NCBI RefSeq assembly: GCF_029870955.1
Contig: NZ_PGFQ01000001.1
Coordinates: 868,001-932,000 of the forward strand
From: Sulfitobacter faviae
GTDB taxonomy: Bacteria > Pseudomonadota > Alphaproteobacteria > Rhodobacterales > Rhodobacteraceae
Length of the DNA stretch: 64,000 nt
Direction of reading: 5' to 3'
The position numbers and the translations under genes were made by a program. A model generated the notes under the pieces. That model worked only from the letters and a program-made list of their open reading frames with translations. It ran no database searches and was not told the origin of the DNA. Position 1 is the first letter of the stretch, and each line of letters begins with the position of its first letter. Positions 17,304 through 27,032 of the stretch are shown in pieces.

Positions 17304-18063
17304 CGATCAACTCCGCATCCGCCGCCGCGGCCTCATCACGCATCAAGCCCCAAAGGTGCTGTTGCTGCGCCTCCAATACCGGATCGCCGTGGCGCCGCTC
17401 GGCCAGCGGCATGTCCAACTCCACCACCTCACGCAGCTCACCCGGACGGCGCGACAGGACGACGATCTTATGCCCCAGCCGCACGGCCTCGGCGAGGTTG
17501 TGGGTCACATAGACCGCCGTGAAAGGCTGCCGCGTCCAGAGCGCCACAAGGTCATCCATCAGCAATTCGCGGGTCTGGCTGTCGAGCGCGCTCAGCGGCT
17601 CATCCATCAGCATCACGGCGGGGTTCACCGCCAGCGCCCGGGCAATCGCCACCCGCTGTTTCATCCCGCCCGACAACTGTTTGGGCAAAGCATCGGCGAA
17701 ATCGGTCAGCTTGGTCCGGGCCAAGACATCGGCGATGATCGCCTCGCGCCGCGCCTTGCCCAGCCCATGCCCCTCCAGCACCAGCGCCACATTGCCGCGC
17801 ACGCTGCGCCAAGGCAGCAGGGCGAAGTCCTGAAAAATATAGGTCAGCGGGTTCAGACAGCCCGCAGGCGCATCGCCCATTTGCAACACCCGGCCTTCGC
17901 TGGGGCGTTCCAACCCGCCCAGCATCCGCAGCAAAGTGGATTTGCCACAGCCCGACGGGCCAACGATGCAGACGATCTGGCCGGAGGGAATGTCGAGCGT
18001 GATGTCACGCAGCACTTGGGTATCGCCATAGTAATGGCTGACGGAGGAAAGCTTGAGGTCCAT
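17296..18063 (-). CDS. ABC transporter ATP-binding protein, TauB/SsuB type
   Basis: An importer ATPase of about 255 residues. Walker A is GPSGCGKST near residue 37, the Q-loop is near YIFQDFALLPWR, the ABC signature is LSGGMKQRVAIARAL near 130 and Walker B is VMLMDEPLSALD near 155. A switch histidine lies in YVTHNLAEAV. The ATG at 18063 (MDLKLSSVSHYYGD) is preferred because AAAGGG lies just upstream; an in-frame ATG at 18081 would add six residues. The gene follows the antiporter gene and precedes the permease on the minus strand. Confidence 0.9.
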   Translation of the reverse strand: MDLKLSSVSHYYGDTQVLRDITLDIPSGQIVCIVGPSGCGKSTLLRMLGGLERPSEGRVLQMGDAPAGCLNPLTYIFQDFALLPWRSVRGNVALVLEGHGLGKARREAIIADVLARTKLTDFADALPKQLSGGMKQRVAIARALAVNPAVMLMDEPLSALDSQTRELLMDDLVALWTRQPFTAVYVTHNLAEAVRLGHKIVVLSRRPGELREVVELDMPLAERRHGDPVLEAQQQHLWGLMRDEAAAADAELIDG

Positions 18064-18144
18064 GCCGCCCTTTTTCAGCAAAAACGCCCCGCGCGCAATG
18101 TGCGATCCGCAAGAGGGCGCGACCGCCCTGCCCCGCCGGGCCGG

Positions 18145-19403
18145 TTAGGAGGGCGGCTCCCCCTTGCCGCGCAGCCCGTCCACCGCGATCCCGGCGGTGA
18201 ACCCATGCACCAAGGTCGACAGAAGGATGGCAAAACCCACCATCGCCCACAACGGCTCCTCGTCCAGAAACTCAACCTTCCCCGCCGCATAGGCGAGGTA
18301 ATAGATCGACCCGATCCCCCGTATCCCATAAAGCGCGATAACCCAGCGGGGGCGCGCCTCAAGCGGCGTGCCCATAAGCGACAGCCACCCAGCCAAGGGG
18401 CGCACGACAAAGATCAGCGCCAGCACGATCACCGCGCCCGCAAGGGTCAGATCGCTCAGCAATGCAGGCATCACCGCGCCGATCGCCACCAGCAAAAGCG
18501 CCGTCAGCGCATGTTCGACAGCGGCGGTGAAGTCATGCAAACGGCGGTGGAATGCATGATCCGCCTCGACCCGCCGGATCACCAGACCGGCCATCGCCAC
18601 GGCGATAAAGCCATAGCCCTCGGCCAATTCGGTGGTGCCGTAGCACAACAGCACCCCCGCCAAGGCCACCACGCCCGAGGAGGTTTCGGCCAGCACCGCA
18701 TTGCGCGGCACCGCAAAGAGAACCTGCCCCAAGGCCCAGCCCCCCGCAGCCCCCATGGCGGCCCCCACGGCGATGCGCCAGAAAACGTCACGCGCCAGCC
18801 ATTCCACGCCCCAAGACGCTGGGGCCACCCCCTCTGCGGCGACCAGAATGCCGAGGTAGACGAAAGGAAAGGCCAAGCCATCATTCAACGCCGCCTCGGT
18901 CGTCAGCGCGAAACGCACCGGATGCTCGCCACCCTCATGCGGCGGGCCGACCTGCACATCGGCGGCCAGAACCGGATCGGTGGGCGCCATCACCGCCCCC
19001 AAGAGGATCGCACCCGCCGCGGTCATCCCCGCAAAGGCCCAGCCCATCAGCGCGACCGACAGGATCGTCAACGGCATGGTCAGCGCCAGCAACCGCGCCG
19101 TCGGCCCCCAGCGGGACCAATCCGAAAGCCGGTCGATCCTTAGCCCCGTCGCGAAAAGTGCGACGATGACGCAAAGCTCCGAGACGACCTCCCATGGAAA
19201 GGGCATCGCGCGGGGGTCGGGGAATGTCGGCATGCCGGGGACAAGGGCGAAAACCCCATGCCCAGCAGGATCAACAACCCCGAGGCCGCAGGCTCTCGAC
19301 GGCTGAAAAAGCGGGGCAGCCAATGGGCAAGGATGACCACCGCCCCCACGGCCCCCAATGCGAAATGATAGCCGTTCAGGGCGAAAAAACTGCCGTCGCT
19401 CAC
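18145..19403 (-). CDS. CPA1/NhaP-type cation:proton antiporter, frameshifted as given
   Basis: A polytopic Na+(K+)/H+ antiporter, 419 residues when repaired. The GTG at 19403 begins SDGSFFALNGYHFALGAVGA. The frame then slips at CCCC (19254-19257, GGGG on the coding strand), where one extra base joins LLILLGMG to VFALVPGMPTFPDP. The CPA1 core motifs are present: APTDPVLAADVQVG and TTEAALNDGLAFPFVYLG, the paired acidic residues used for ion exchange. It ends with a short soluble tail rather than a large regulatory domain. The gene lies between the binding-protein gene and the ATPase gene of an ABC importer, all on the minus strand, which is an unusual place for an antiporter. Its sequence break matches the general pattern of single-base losses. 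Confidence 0.85.
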
Positions 19404-19518
19404 TGCCGATTCCCGTTTTCTGCTCAGGGGCTTGGCCCCATATCAGCATCATAGGTATCTTGGCGCGGCGGCATTGCCAGTCATGCGCGGCGGAAATCCC
19501 CTCGCGGCCCGAAAGCAA

Positions 19519-19545
19519 AAGGCGCGCCCGTGGGGAGCGCGCCTT
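19519..19545 (-). terminator. Rho-independent-type terminator after the ABC binding-protein gene
   Basis: On the minus strand a 9-bp stem (AAGGCGCGC with GCGCGCCTT, loop of nine) is followed by TTTTGCTTTC, 30 bases after the binding-protein stop. It may limit read-through so that the abundant binding protein is expressed above the downstream genes. Confidence 0.7.
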
Positions 19546-19575
19546 GCACAGCGTAGCCTTCAAAAGGTCGGGCGT

Positions 19576-20595
19576 TTAGCTGCCCACCGTCTCGACATAA
19601 GAGGTGTCGATCAGCGTCTCCAAAGTGATGTCGGCATCGACCAACCCTTCGGACTGGAACCACTCCAACTGATCGCGGACCGAGGCGACGTTCAACTTGG
19701 CCCCTTCGTTCAGGCGCATGGTGCCATTGATGATCGAAGGCGCGGCCTTGTCGCGCGGGCGGTCGGTGTAGACATATTTGTGGATCAGATCGACCATCTC
19801 ATCCACGCCCGTATCACCGCCTTCCTTGGCGATCATCGCCGCGTTGTAATCGGCGACACCTTTGGAATAACCGGCGAGGAAATTCTTGGTCATCTCCTGC
19901 TCGTCCGTGGCGTTTTTGGTTGAGGTGAAGACCGTGGTCACCTGATAATCTGGCAGATAGGTCGCCACATCACCGATGATATGCACCGCACCTGACCCGG
20001 CCAGGGGCTTGGCGATATGCGGCACGATCGACCATGCGTCGATCTGGCCCGATTTCAGTGCGCCGATCACCGCGCCGACCTTTTGCAACGGCTTGAACTT
20101 GAGGTCGATCCCCTCCGCCGCGGCCATTTTGGAGCCCATGTAGTGGAAGGACGACCCCGCCTGCGTCATGCCAAAGCTCTTGCCGTCCAACATGCCCGGC
20201 GCAGTGATGCCCGCCTGATAGGCCGCGTCGGAGACGAGGAATTTCTGCCCGTCGATGCCCTGCTCTTCTTGCAGGCCGCCGCCGATCACCTTGACCGCGC
20301 CCTTTTGCGCCAGCGACACCAGCCCGCCGGAAATCGCGGTGATCGCATAGTCCACATCGCCGCTGGCAATCGCCACGGCCATCGGCTGCGCGGCCTCGAA
20401 GAAGCGCAGTTCGACATCCAGACCGGCCTCTTTGAAATAGTCCCGTTCAAAGCCGACGAAGCTGCCCGCGTGGCTGGTGAAACGCAGCGCGCCTAAGGTG
20501 ATCTTGCGGTTCTGCGCCAGAGCCGGTGCCGCCAGCCCCACAGCCGTTGCGGCGCCCAAAGTTGCGATGGCCTGACGGCGGGTGAACAGGGTCAT
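19576..20595 (-). CDS. ABC transporter substrate-binding protein, NitT/TauT (NMT1-like) type, Tat signal
   Basis: Periplasmic binding protein of 339 residues. The ATG at 20595 (MTLFTRRQAIATLGAA) is chosen because GGAGGAGT lies nine bases upstream. The FTRRQAIA segment followed by a hydrophobic stretch ending APALAQ looks like a Tat signal peptide, so export in folded form is likely. The mature protein shows the NMT1/SsuA-like fold: LGALRFTSHAGSFVGFERD, AIASGDVDYAITAIS and LKSGQIDAWSIVPHIAKPL. The ligand is unknown. Downstream on the same strand lie the antiporter, ATPase and permease genes. It is divergent from the reductive dehalogenase gene, with 123 bases between the start codons. Confidence 0.88.
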   Translation of the reverse strand: MTLFTRRQAIATLGAATAVGLAAPALAQNRKITLGALRFTSHAGSFVGFERDYFKEAGLDVELRFFEAAQPMAVAIASGDVDYAITAISGGLVSLAQKGAVKVIGGGLQEEQGIDGQKFLVSDAAYQAGITAPGMLDGKSFGMTQAGSSFHYMGSKMAAAEGIDLKFKPLQKVGAVIGALKSGQIDAWSIVPHIAKPLAGSGAVHIIGDVATYLPDYQVTTVFTSTKNATDEQEMTKNFLAGYSKGVADYNAAMIAKEGGDTGVDEMVDLIHKYVYTDRPRDKAAPSIINGTMRLNEGAKLNVASVRDQLEWFQSEGLVDADITLETLIDTSYVETVGS

Positions 20596-20718
20596 GATCT
20601 TACTCCTCCAAATTTGCCGCAGCATGGTCGGCGGCTGCGCAAAAAGTCAAGCGAGAGCGGTGTTTACCAATACAACCAAGGCTAGCATATCATCCCAAAG
20701 CATGGCATCGATTTGCCC

Positions 20719-23700
20719 ATGAAGCTCTTTTCGTCCAAGACCCGCCCCATGCACCTCGGCCCCTTTCCGCTGGAACGGCTGCGCCGGTTGCAGGCACCGC
20801 ATGACCGGCTGCCCAAGACCCCCGAGCCGGAACTGCGGTTCGAGCGGCCCGAGATGCCGCAGAGCATCTGCAACGCCATGGCCCCCTTTCAGGCGATGAT
20901 GGATGTGCTGCGCGACGGGCCGGTCAACAGGGCGGGCGCGGTGATCCCCGACAGCCCGCAGGAGCGGGCCAACCACCTCAAATCCTTTGGCTATTACAAC
21001 GATGCCTCGATGATGGGCGTCTGCGCCCTGCCGCGCGAGGCGCGGCTACCCCACCCGCGCCGCAGCCAAGGCACCGCGCAACTGGCCGAAGGTCTGCGCA
21101 GCCGCCAGACCAAGACGCTGGCCGCGGGCGTCGATGTCATCATGGCAAACCTGCGCGACGCCGTGGATGCGCCCGAAACCCCGATCGACGGCCACAGTCA
21201 TGCGCTGGTGATCCTCACCGCCTACCCCGCGACCCGCGCGAGGGCGAGCCGGGCAGCGACTGGATCATGGACGCGCAAGCCGAGCGCGCCTGCCTGCGCG
21301 GCACCGAGAACGCCACCGTGCTCGCCGAATACATCCGCCAGCTGGGCTTCGCGGCCAAGGTGCATTCGGCCACCACCTCCGACGTGAACCTCGGCCAACT
21401 GGCCGTGGCGGCGGGGCTGGCGGTGTTGGAGGACGGCACCCTGCAAGTGCCATGGATCGGCCCGCGCTTCGGCCTCGCGGTGGTGACGACCGACATGGCC
21501 CTCGCGCCCGACATGCCGCTTGCCCCGCTGGCCGACCAGCCGTGGTCGGTGCTGAAAGGCCCGCATTGGCAGCTTGGCACCCACGGCGGGGTCAGCGCGC
21601 GCGACGTCGATCCTTACGCCCGGCGCGACTATGCCATGGGGCCGCATCCCTTCGAGACATTGAAGCGTGTCGATGAGCCGACGACCTACATCGACGCCGC
21701 CAACGTCCCCCGCGTGCCGAAACGCGGTGACCTCTTCGCGCGCGGGCAGTTCGGCGACATGGGGCCGAAGGTGCAGAACGCCATGAAGGGCGGGCATCAC
21801 GTCATCAAATCCGCCCCCTCCGCCGCGCAGCGCCGCCTGCTGGGCGCGCTGATCCTGTTGCAGGACGGGCCGGTGAACGAAGATGCCCCCGAGGCCGGGG
21901 ATGCCGCCCGCAACGCGGCGAACCTCAAGGCGGCGAGCTATTTTCTGGGCGCCGATGCCGCGGGCCTCTCGGCCTGCCCGGACTGGACGTGGTACAGCCA
22001 CGACGCCACCGGCACCCCGATCACCCCGCCGCATGACCAAGCGCTGAGCCTGATCATCGACCAAGGCTATGACACGATGGAAGGCTCCTCGGGCGACGAC
22101 TGGATCGCCGTGTCGCAATCCATGCGCGCCTATCTGCGGTTCTCGATGCTGGGCGGCGTGCTGGCGCAGCATCTGCGCAACCTCGGGCATTCCGCCAGGG
22201 CGCATACGGTGATGGACGGCGACGTGCTGCAACCGCCGCTGTTGCTGCTGGCGGGCTTGGGCGAGGTCAGCCGCATCGGGGAGGTGATCCTGAACCCCTT
22301 CCTCGGCCCGCGGCTGAAATCCGGCGTGGTCACCACCACCCTGCCCGTCGCCCACGACAATCCCATCGACTTCGGCCTGCAAAAGTTCTGCGAGGCCTGC
22401 AACAAATGCGCCCGCGAATGCCCCTCGGGGGCGATCACCGCGGGGCCGAAGAAGATGTTCAACGGCTACGAGATCTGGAAATCCGACAGCCAGAAATGCG
22501 CCACCTACCGGATCACCAACCAAGGCGGCGCCATGTGCGGGCGCTGCATGAAGACCTGCCCGTGGAACCTCGAAGGGCTCTTTGCCGAGGCCCCCTTCCG
22601 CTGGGCCGCCTCGAACATTCCCGCCGCGGCACCGCTCTTGGCCAGGCTCGACGACAAGGTCGGCAAGGGCCGCCTGAACCCAGTGAAGAAATGGTGGTGG
22701 GACATCGAGCGCAAGCCCTCGGGCCAGTTCGACACCCCTGCCCAGCCGGTCAACGCGCGCGACCTGCAACCGGAGTTGGACCTCAAGTTTGAAGACCAGA
22801 CCCTCGCCGTCTACCCCGCCCCGCTGGCCCCGCACCCGTGGCCCTATCCCGACCCGATGAACCGCGAGGCCGGGATCAAGGCCCATGCCGCCCTGATCAG
22901 CGCCGACGAACACCGCCGCAAGACGGCAGCGGGGGAGACCGAGCACCTGCATCTCTACAAAGTCGGCAGCGACACCCCGGTGCTCGACCTGCGGATCACC
23001 GCGGTTGAGGAGTTAAACGCCACGACCCGGCTTTACGACATCGCCCACCCCGAGGGGCATGATCTGCCCGCTTGGACCGCAGGCGCGCATCTCGATCTGG
23101 TGGTGGCCCCGGAATACCTGCGCCCCTATTCGCTCTTGGGCGACCCCGAGGACCGCAGCCGCTACCGCATCGCCGTGCTGCGCGAGGAAGCGGGCCGCGG
23201 CGGTTCGGCCCTGCTGCACCGGGTGTTCTCCAAGGGACGGCGCATCTTCGTGGGCAAGCCGGTGAACCATTTCGAACTCATCGAAGACGCCCCCCACAGC
23301 CTACTGATGGGCGGCGGCATCGGCATTACGCCGATGATCGCCTTCGCGCATCGTCTGCATGCGCTCGGGCGGCCTTTCGATCTGCATTACTCCGCCTCGA
23401 CCCGCGAAGCCGCGGCCTTCGCCAAGGAACTGGCCGCGATGCCATGGGCCGACCGGGTGCATCTGCATATCTCAGCCGAGGGCACCCGCGCCGACCTGCC
23501 CGCCATCATGGCCGGCGCGCCCGAAGGCACCCATGTCTACACCTGCGGGGCCGAGCCCTACATGCAGGCGGTGCTGAGCGCCGCCGAAGAGGCCGGCATC
23601 CCCGAAGAGGCGCGGCATTCGGAGTATTTCTCCACCCCCGAACTGCCGGACTACGAAAACCACCCCTTCACGCTGAAGCTCGCTTCGGGCCGCGAGATCG

Positions 23701-23924
23701 AGGTCGGGGCCGAGGAAACCGCCGCCGAGGCGCTGATCGCGGCGGGCGTGCCGGTGGACCTGAAATGCTCCGACGGCATCTGTGGCGTCTGTAAATGCGG
23801 GTTGCGCGGCGGCGAGGTGGAGCACCGCGACTTCGTGCTCTCGGCCAAGCAACGCGAGGGAGCGATCATCCTCTGCCAGTCCCGCGCAGCACAGCCCGGC
23901 GGCGTGCTGGAGCTGGATCTCTAG
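20719..23924 (+). CDS. rdhA: Self-sufficient catabolic reductive dehalogenase (RdhA fused to NAD(P)H reductase), frameshifted as given
   Basis: Predicted cytosolic cobalamin-dependent reductive dehalogenase with its own electron supply, 1068 residues when repaired. There is no Tat signal, unlike respiratory RdhAs. Two [4Fe-4S] sites follow the cobalamin-binding region: CEACNKCARECP (C558, C561, C564, C568), then C594 with CGRCMKTCPW (C607, C610, C614). The tail is a phthalate-dioxygenase-reductase-like module: FMN motif RPYSLLG near 802, nucleotide site GGGIGITPM near 865, and a plant-type [2Fe-2S] site with C1017, C1022, C1025 and C1053. This layout matches BhbA-like self-sufficient enzymes that remove halogens from aromatics using NAD(P)H. 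The frame slips at CCCC (21225-21228); one added C joins LTAYP to RDPREGEPGSDW. No rdhB anchor or cobalamin gene is nearby. The start at 20719 lacks a clear ribosome site. Confidence 0.9.
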
Positions 23925-23989
23925 CCCTCTTTCCCCGGGGGCGGTCAGCCGTTATGAGGGGCCAACCCTCGTAACAAAGGCCTGCCCCC

Positions 23990-24679
23990 ATGACTTTCGA
24001 CCGTTCGATCAAGATCGCCCCCTCCATCCTTGCCGCCGATTTCGCCAATTTCGGCGCCGAATGCGAAGCCATCGAAGCCCAAGGCGCCGACTGGGTGCAT
24101 GTGGACGTGATGGACGGGCATTTCGTGCCCAACATCACCTTCGGCCCCGCCACCTGCGCGGCGATCCGGCCCCATATCAAGGGCGTGATGGACGTGCATC
24201 TGATGATCGCCCCGGTCGATCCCTATATCGAAGCCTTCGCCAAGGCGGGCGCAGATTTCATCACCGCCCATGTGGAGGCGACACCCCATATCCACCGCAC
24301 CCTGCAAGCGATCCGCGGCGCGGGTGCCAAGGCGGGCGTGGCGCTGAACCCGGGAACCCCGGCGAGCGCCGTGGCCGAGATCCTCGGCATGGTCGATCTG
24401 GTCTGCGTGATGACCGTGAACCCCGGTTTCGGCGGGCAGAAGTTCATCGACATGACCGCCAAGATCCGCGAGCTGCGCAGCATGATCGGCGACCGGCCCG
24501 TGCATATCGAGATCGACGGCGGCGTCGATCCCAAGACCGCGCCACTGGTGGTTGAGGCCGGGGCCGATGTGCTGGTGGCGGGTTCCGCCGTCTTCAAAGG
24601 CGGCTCGGTCAGCGATCCGGCGCCCTACGGCGAGAACATTCGCGCGATCCGCGCTGCCGCCGAAGGGACTTACGTCTGA
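23990..24679 (+). CDS. rpe: Ribulose-phosphate 3-epimerase
   Basis: Interconverts ribulose 5-phosphate and xylulose 5-phosphate in the pentose phosphate and Calvin pathways. The 229-residue TIM barrel has all expected landmarks: IKIAPSILAADFANFGAE at the amino end, WVHVDVMDGHFVPNITFGP near 35-53 with the catalytic Asp and metal-binding His, DVHLMIAPVDPY near 70, VNPGFGGQKFI near 145, and HIEIDGGVDPKTA followed by AGADVLVAGSAVF. The length is typical. It starts 65 bases after the dehalogenase stop on the same strand; there is no functional link between the two that I can see. Confidence 0.96.
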   Translation: MTFDRSIKIAPSILAADFANFGAECEAIEAQGADWVHVDVMDGHFVPNITFGPATCAAIRPHIKGVMDVHLMIAPVDPYIEAFAKAGADFITAHVEATPHIHRTLQAIRGAGAKAGVALNPGTPASAVAEILGMVDLVCVMTVNPGFGGQKFIDMTAKIRELRSMIGDRPVHIEIDGGVDPKTAPLVVEAGADVLVAGSAVFKGGSVSDPAPYGENIRAIRAAAEGTYV

Positions 24680-24688
24680 TAAAGATGC

Positions 24689-24706
24689 GGGGCGCTTCTG
24701 CGCCCC
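24689..24706. terminator. GC hairpin between convergent rpe and CoA ligase genes
   Basis: GGGGCGC and GCGCCCC form a perfect 7-bp stem closing a TTCT loop, ten bases after the rpe stop and seven before the ligase stop. It is placed to end transcription from both sides, although T tracts are lacking. Confidence 0.6.
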
Positions 24707-24712
24707 ACCTCG

Positions 24713-26211
24713 TCACGCCAGTTGATCGGCAAAGGCCGTCAACAAGCGGTGCTTCAGGATCTTGCCCGTGGGCGCTGCGGGGAGATCAGTGGCCACGATG
24801 ATCTGTGCGGGTCGTTTGTAGCCGGTGAGCCGTTCCTTGACGAAACCACGCAGCTCCTCTGCCGTGACCTCGTCCCCGGTGCCACCTGCACGAAGGCCAG
24901 CACCTCTTCATCGCCCTCGCGCCGCCGTCCGACCACCGCCGATTGCACCACGCGCGGGTGATCGTTCAGCGCGGCTTCCACCTCAGGCGGGTAGACGTTG
25001 AAACCGCCGTGGATGATCAATTCTTTTGAGCGTCCGAGGATGTGCAGCCGCCCCTCCTTATCGAGCTTGCCCAAATCGCCGGTGTGTAGCCAGCCTTCGG
25101 CGTCGATGGCTTTGTCGGTCTCGGTCGGGTTGCGGTAATAGCCCTTCATCACATGCGGGCCGCGCACCAGCACCTCGCCTTCGCCCGCGCCATTGCCACC
25201 GGGGGCTTGGTCGTCGATCTTGCACTCGGTGCCCGGCGTCACCGGCCCGACGGAGGTATCGGGGGAGCCAAGCGCATTGGTCGTGGCCGAGGCGCCCGAG
25301 CAGGTCTCGGTCATGCCGAAACCGTTTTGCAAGGGCAGTTCGTAGAACGCCTCGGCCTTGCGCTTCCACGCCGGGTCGAGCGGCGCACCGCCGGAGGAGA
25401 CATAGCGCAGGGTCGGGCTTTCCAGTTTCGGCATGCCGCGCTCGCGCGAGTATTGCATGACCAGCGCGTGCATCTGCGGCACCGCCGGCAGGATCGTGAC
25501 GTCCTCATGGGTCGCAGCATGAAGTTTCGCGGCGGAAAAGCGGCTCTCCTGCCGCACCTTCGCGCCCGCGCTGACGGCGGCCATCAGGACCGAGACGAGG
25601 CCGAAGACATGGGTCATCGGCAAGACGCCATAGACCACATCCCCCGGCACCATCTGCCGCAGATCGGCCGAGGCCCGCGCGCCGAAGCGCAGGTTGGAAT
25701 GTGTCAGCATCACGCCCTTGGGGTCGCCCGTGGTGCCGGTGGTATAAAGCAGCACCGCCACGTCATGCAGGTCGGCATCCGGACTGCTGGGCTGTGGCGT
25801 GGCCAGATGCAGGCTGCCGAAATCGCCCGCAATCTCGCGTGCGTCCAGCCGCACCGCATGGGCCGCCGCCTCGGGCGAGACCTCGCAGGTCAGCAGAACC
25901 GCCGCCGGGGTGGCGTGGTTGATGATGCGGGTGACCTCGGCCTCGCTCTGGCGGGCGTTGACGGGGATCGCCACCGCGTCCAACTCCCACGCGGCATAGA
26001 GCCCGGCCACGGCGGAAACGCAGTTTTCCACCATCAACAGCACGCGGTCGCCCGCCTGCACCCCCGCGGCCCGCAACTCCGCCGCCAAAGCCCGGCGCGC
26101 GCGGTCCAGATCGGCAAAGCTCCAAGCCGCGCCGCTGGCGTCGCTCAGCGCCGCCGCCTCTGGGCGGGTCGCCAATTGCTCAGCTAGAAAATCCTGTACC
26201 CTGGCATTCAT
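24713..26211 (-). CDS. Acyl-CoA synthetase (AMP-forming ligase), pimA-like, frameshifted as given
   Basis: Activates a carboxylic acid to its CoA thioester, the first step for the beta-oxidation genes upstream. The protein is 499 residues when repaired. Motifs: adenylation P-loop YTTGTTGDPKGVMLTH near 160, GFGMTETC near 300, and WLHTGDLGKLDKEGRLHILG with SKELIIHGGFNVYP near 375-405. The frame slips at CCCC (24874-24877 on the plus strand). One added base joins FVQVAPG to DEVTAEELRGFV and restores the essential C-terminal lysine motif TGKILKHRLL. A strong GGAGGAG precedes the ATG at 26211. It is the last gene of the TRAP/beta-oxidation run. The natural substrate is unknown; a dicarboxylate is suggested by neighbours. 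Confidence 0.88.
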
Positions 26212-26264
26212 GGGTGTCTCCTCCTGCCTAATGGCGGCCCCCTCCTCCGGCAGCCGCCGCCCGG

Positions 26265-27032
26265 CTAAAACCGGGGCTTTCGTTTCTCTAAAAAGGCCGC
26301 GATGCCCTCGGCGGCCTCATCGCCGCCCGCGGCACGGGCCATGGCGTTGCGCTCGGCGTCGAGCTGCGCGGCCTCATCGGTCTCATAGGCCTGCCCGACC
26401 AAAGCCCGGATCGTGGCTTGCGCGTCGCGCGGGCCCGCGGCCAGCGTGTCGGCCAGCATCAGCGCCTCGTCGAGCGCGCGACCGTTGGGGCAGATGCGGT
26501 TCACCGCGCCCAGTTCGGCAAAGCGCATGGCCATCACCGGGCGGCCCAAGAGGCACATCTCCATCGCCAGAGGGCGCGGCAGGAGCCGGGCAAGCGAGGC
26601 GGTGAGGCCTGCGTCAGGCACCAGACCGGCCTTGACGTAGGCGGCGGTGAACTGCGCGTCCTCGCAGGCCACGATCATGTCGCAGGCCAGCGCCAGTGAC
26701 AGGCCCGCACCCGCGGCACCGCCTTCGACGGCGGCGAGGACGGGCACCGGGCAGGCGCGGATCGACCGCACCAGATCATGCAGCGCATCGACCCGCTCGC
26801 GGCGCACTTCCTCGGTCAGCTTGCGGCGTTCGATCAGCACGTTGAGGTCGCCCCCGGCGCAGAAGAACCGCCCCTCGGAGGTCAGGATCACCGCGCGGAT
26901 GCGCGGTTCTTCGGCCAGTCGCATCGCCTCGGCGATGGCGTCGTAGAGCGCGGGCGTCAGCGCGCCGCGCTTCTCGGCGTTGCCGTTCCAGACGATCAAC
27001 CGATCGCCGCGGTCCTCGATACGTGCGCTCAT
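26265..27032 (-). CDS. Enoyl-CoA hydratase/isomerase family protein
   Basis: A crotonase-fold protein of 255 residues. The oxyanion-hole segments are visible: GRFFCAGGDLNVL near residues 53-65 and AVEGGAAGAGLSLALACDMI near 100-120. The usual second catalytic Glu position near 135 is not obvious, since the segment reads YVKAGLVPDAGLTASLARLL. It could therefore be an isomerase or hydrolase of the family rather than a canonical hydratase. The start overlaps the thioesterase stop by four bases (ATGA), showing translational coupling inside the operon. The bifunctional FadJ-like protein upstream already supplies a hydratase, so this enzyme probably handles a special step. Confidence 0.85.
   Translation of the reverse strand: MSARIEDRGDRLIVWNGNAEKRGALTPALYDAIAEAMRLAEEPRIRAVILTSEGRFFCAGGDLNVLIERRKLTEEVRRERVDALHDLVRSIRACPVPVLAAVEGGAAGAGLSLALACDMIVACEDAQFTAAYVKAGLVPDAGLTASLARLLPRPLAMEMCLLGRPVMAMRFAELGAVNRICPNGRALDEALMLADTLAAGPRDAQATIRALVGQAYETDEAAQLDAERNAMARAAGGDEAAEGIAAFLEKRKPRF

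Noticed and set aside
17161..19143. A very long open frame on the plus strand
   Set aside because: It is antisense to the ABC ATPase and antiporter genes. Its translation is rich in Arg, His, Pro and Gln without family motifs, as expected for a shadow in G+C-rich DNA.
21220..21235. Programmed ribosomal frameshifting in the dehalogenase gene
   Set aside because: There is no slippery heptamer or following pseudoknot, and seven other breaks in the window have the same one-base G/C-run loss, including genes never known to use recoding.
20719..23924. A respiratory (membrane-associated) reductive dehalogenase system
   Set aside because: There is no twin-arginine signal, no rdhB anchor gene and no corrinoid biosynthesis genes nearby. 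The fused reductase module points to the cytosolic catabolic class.
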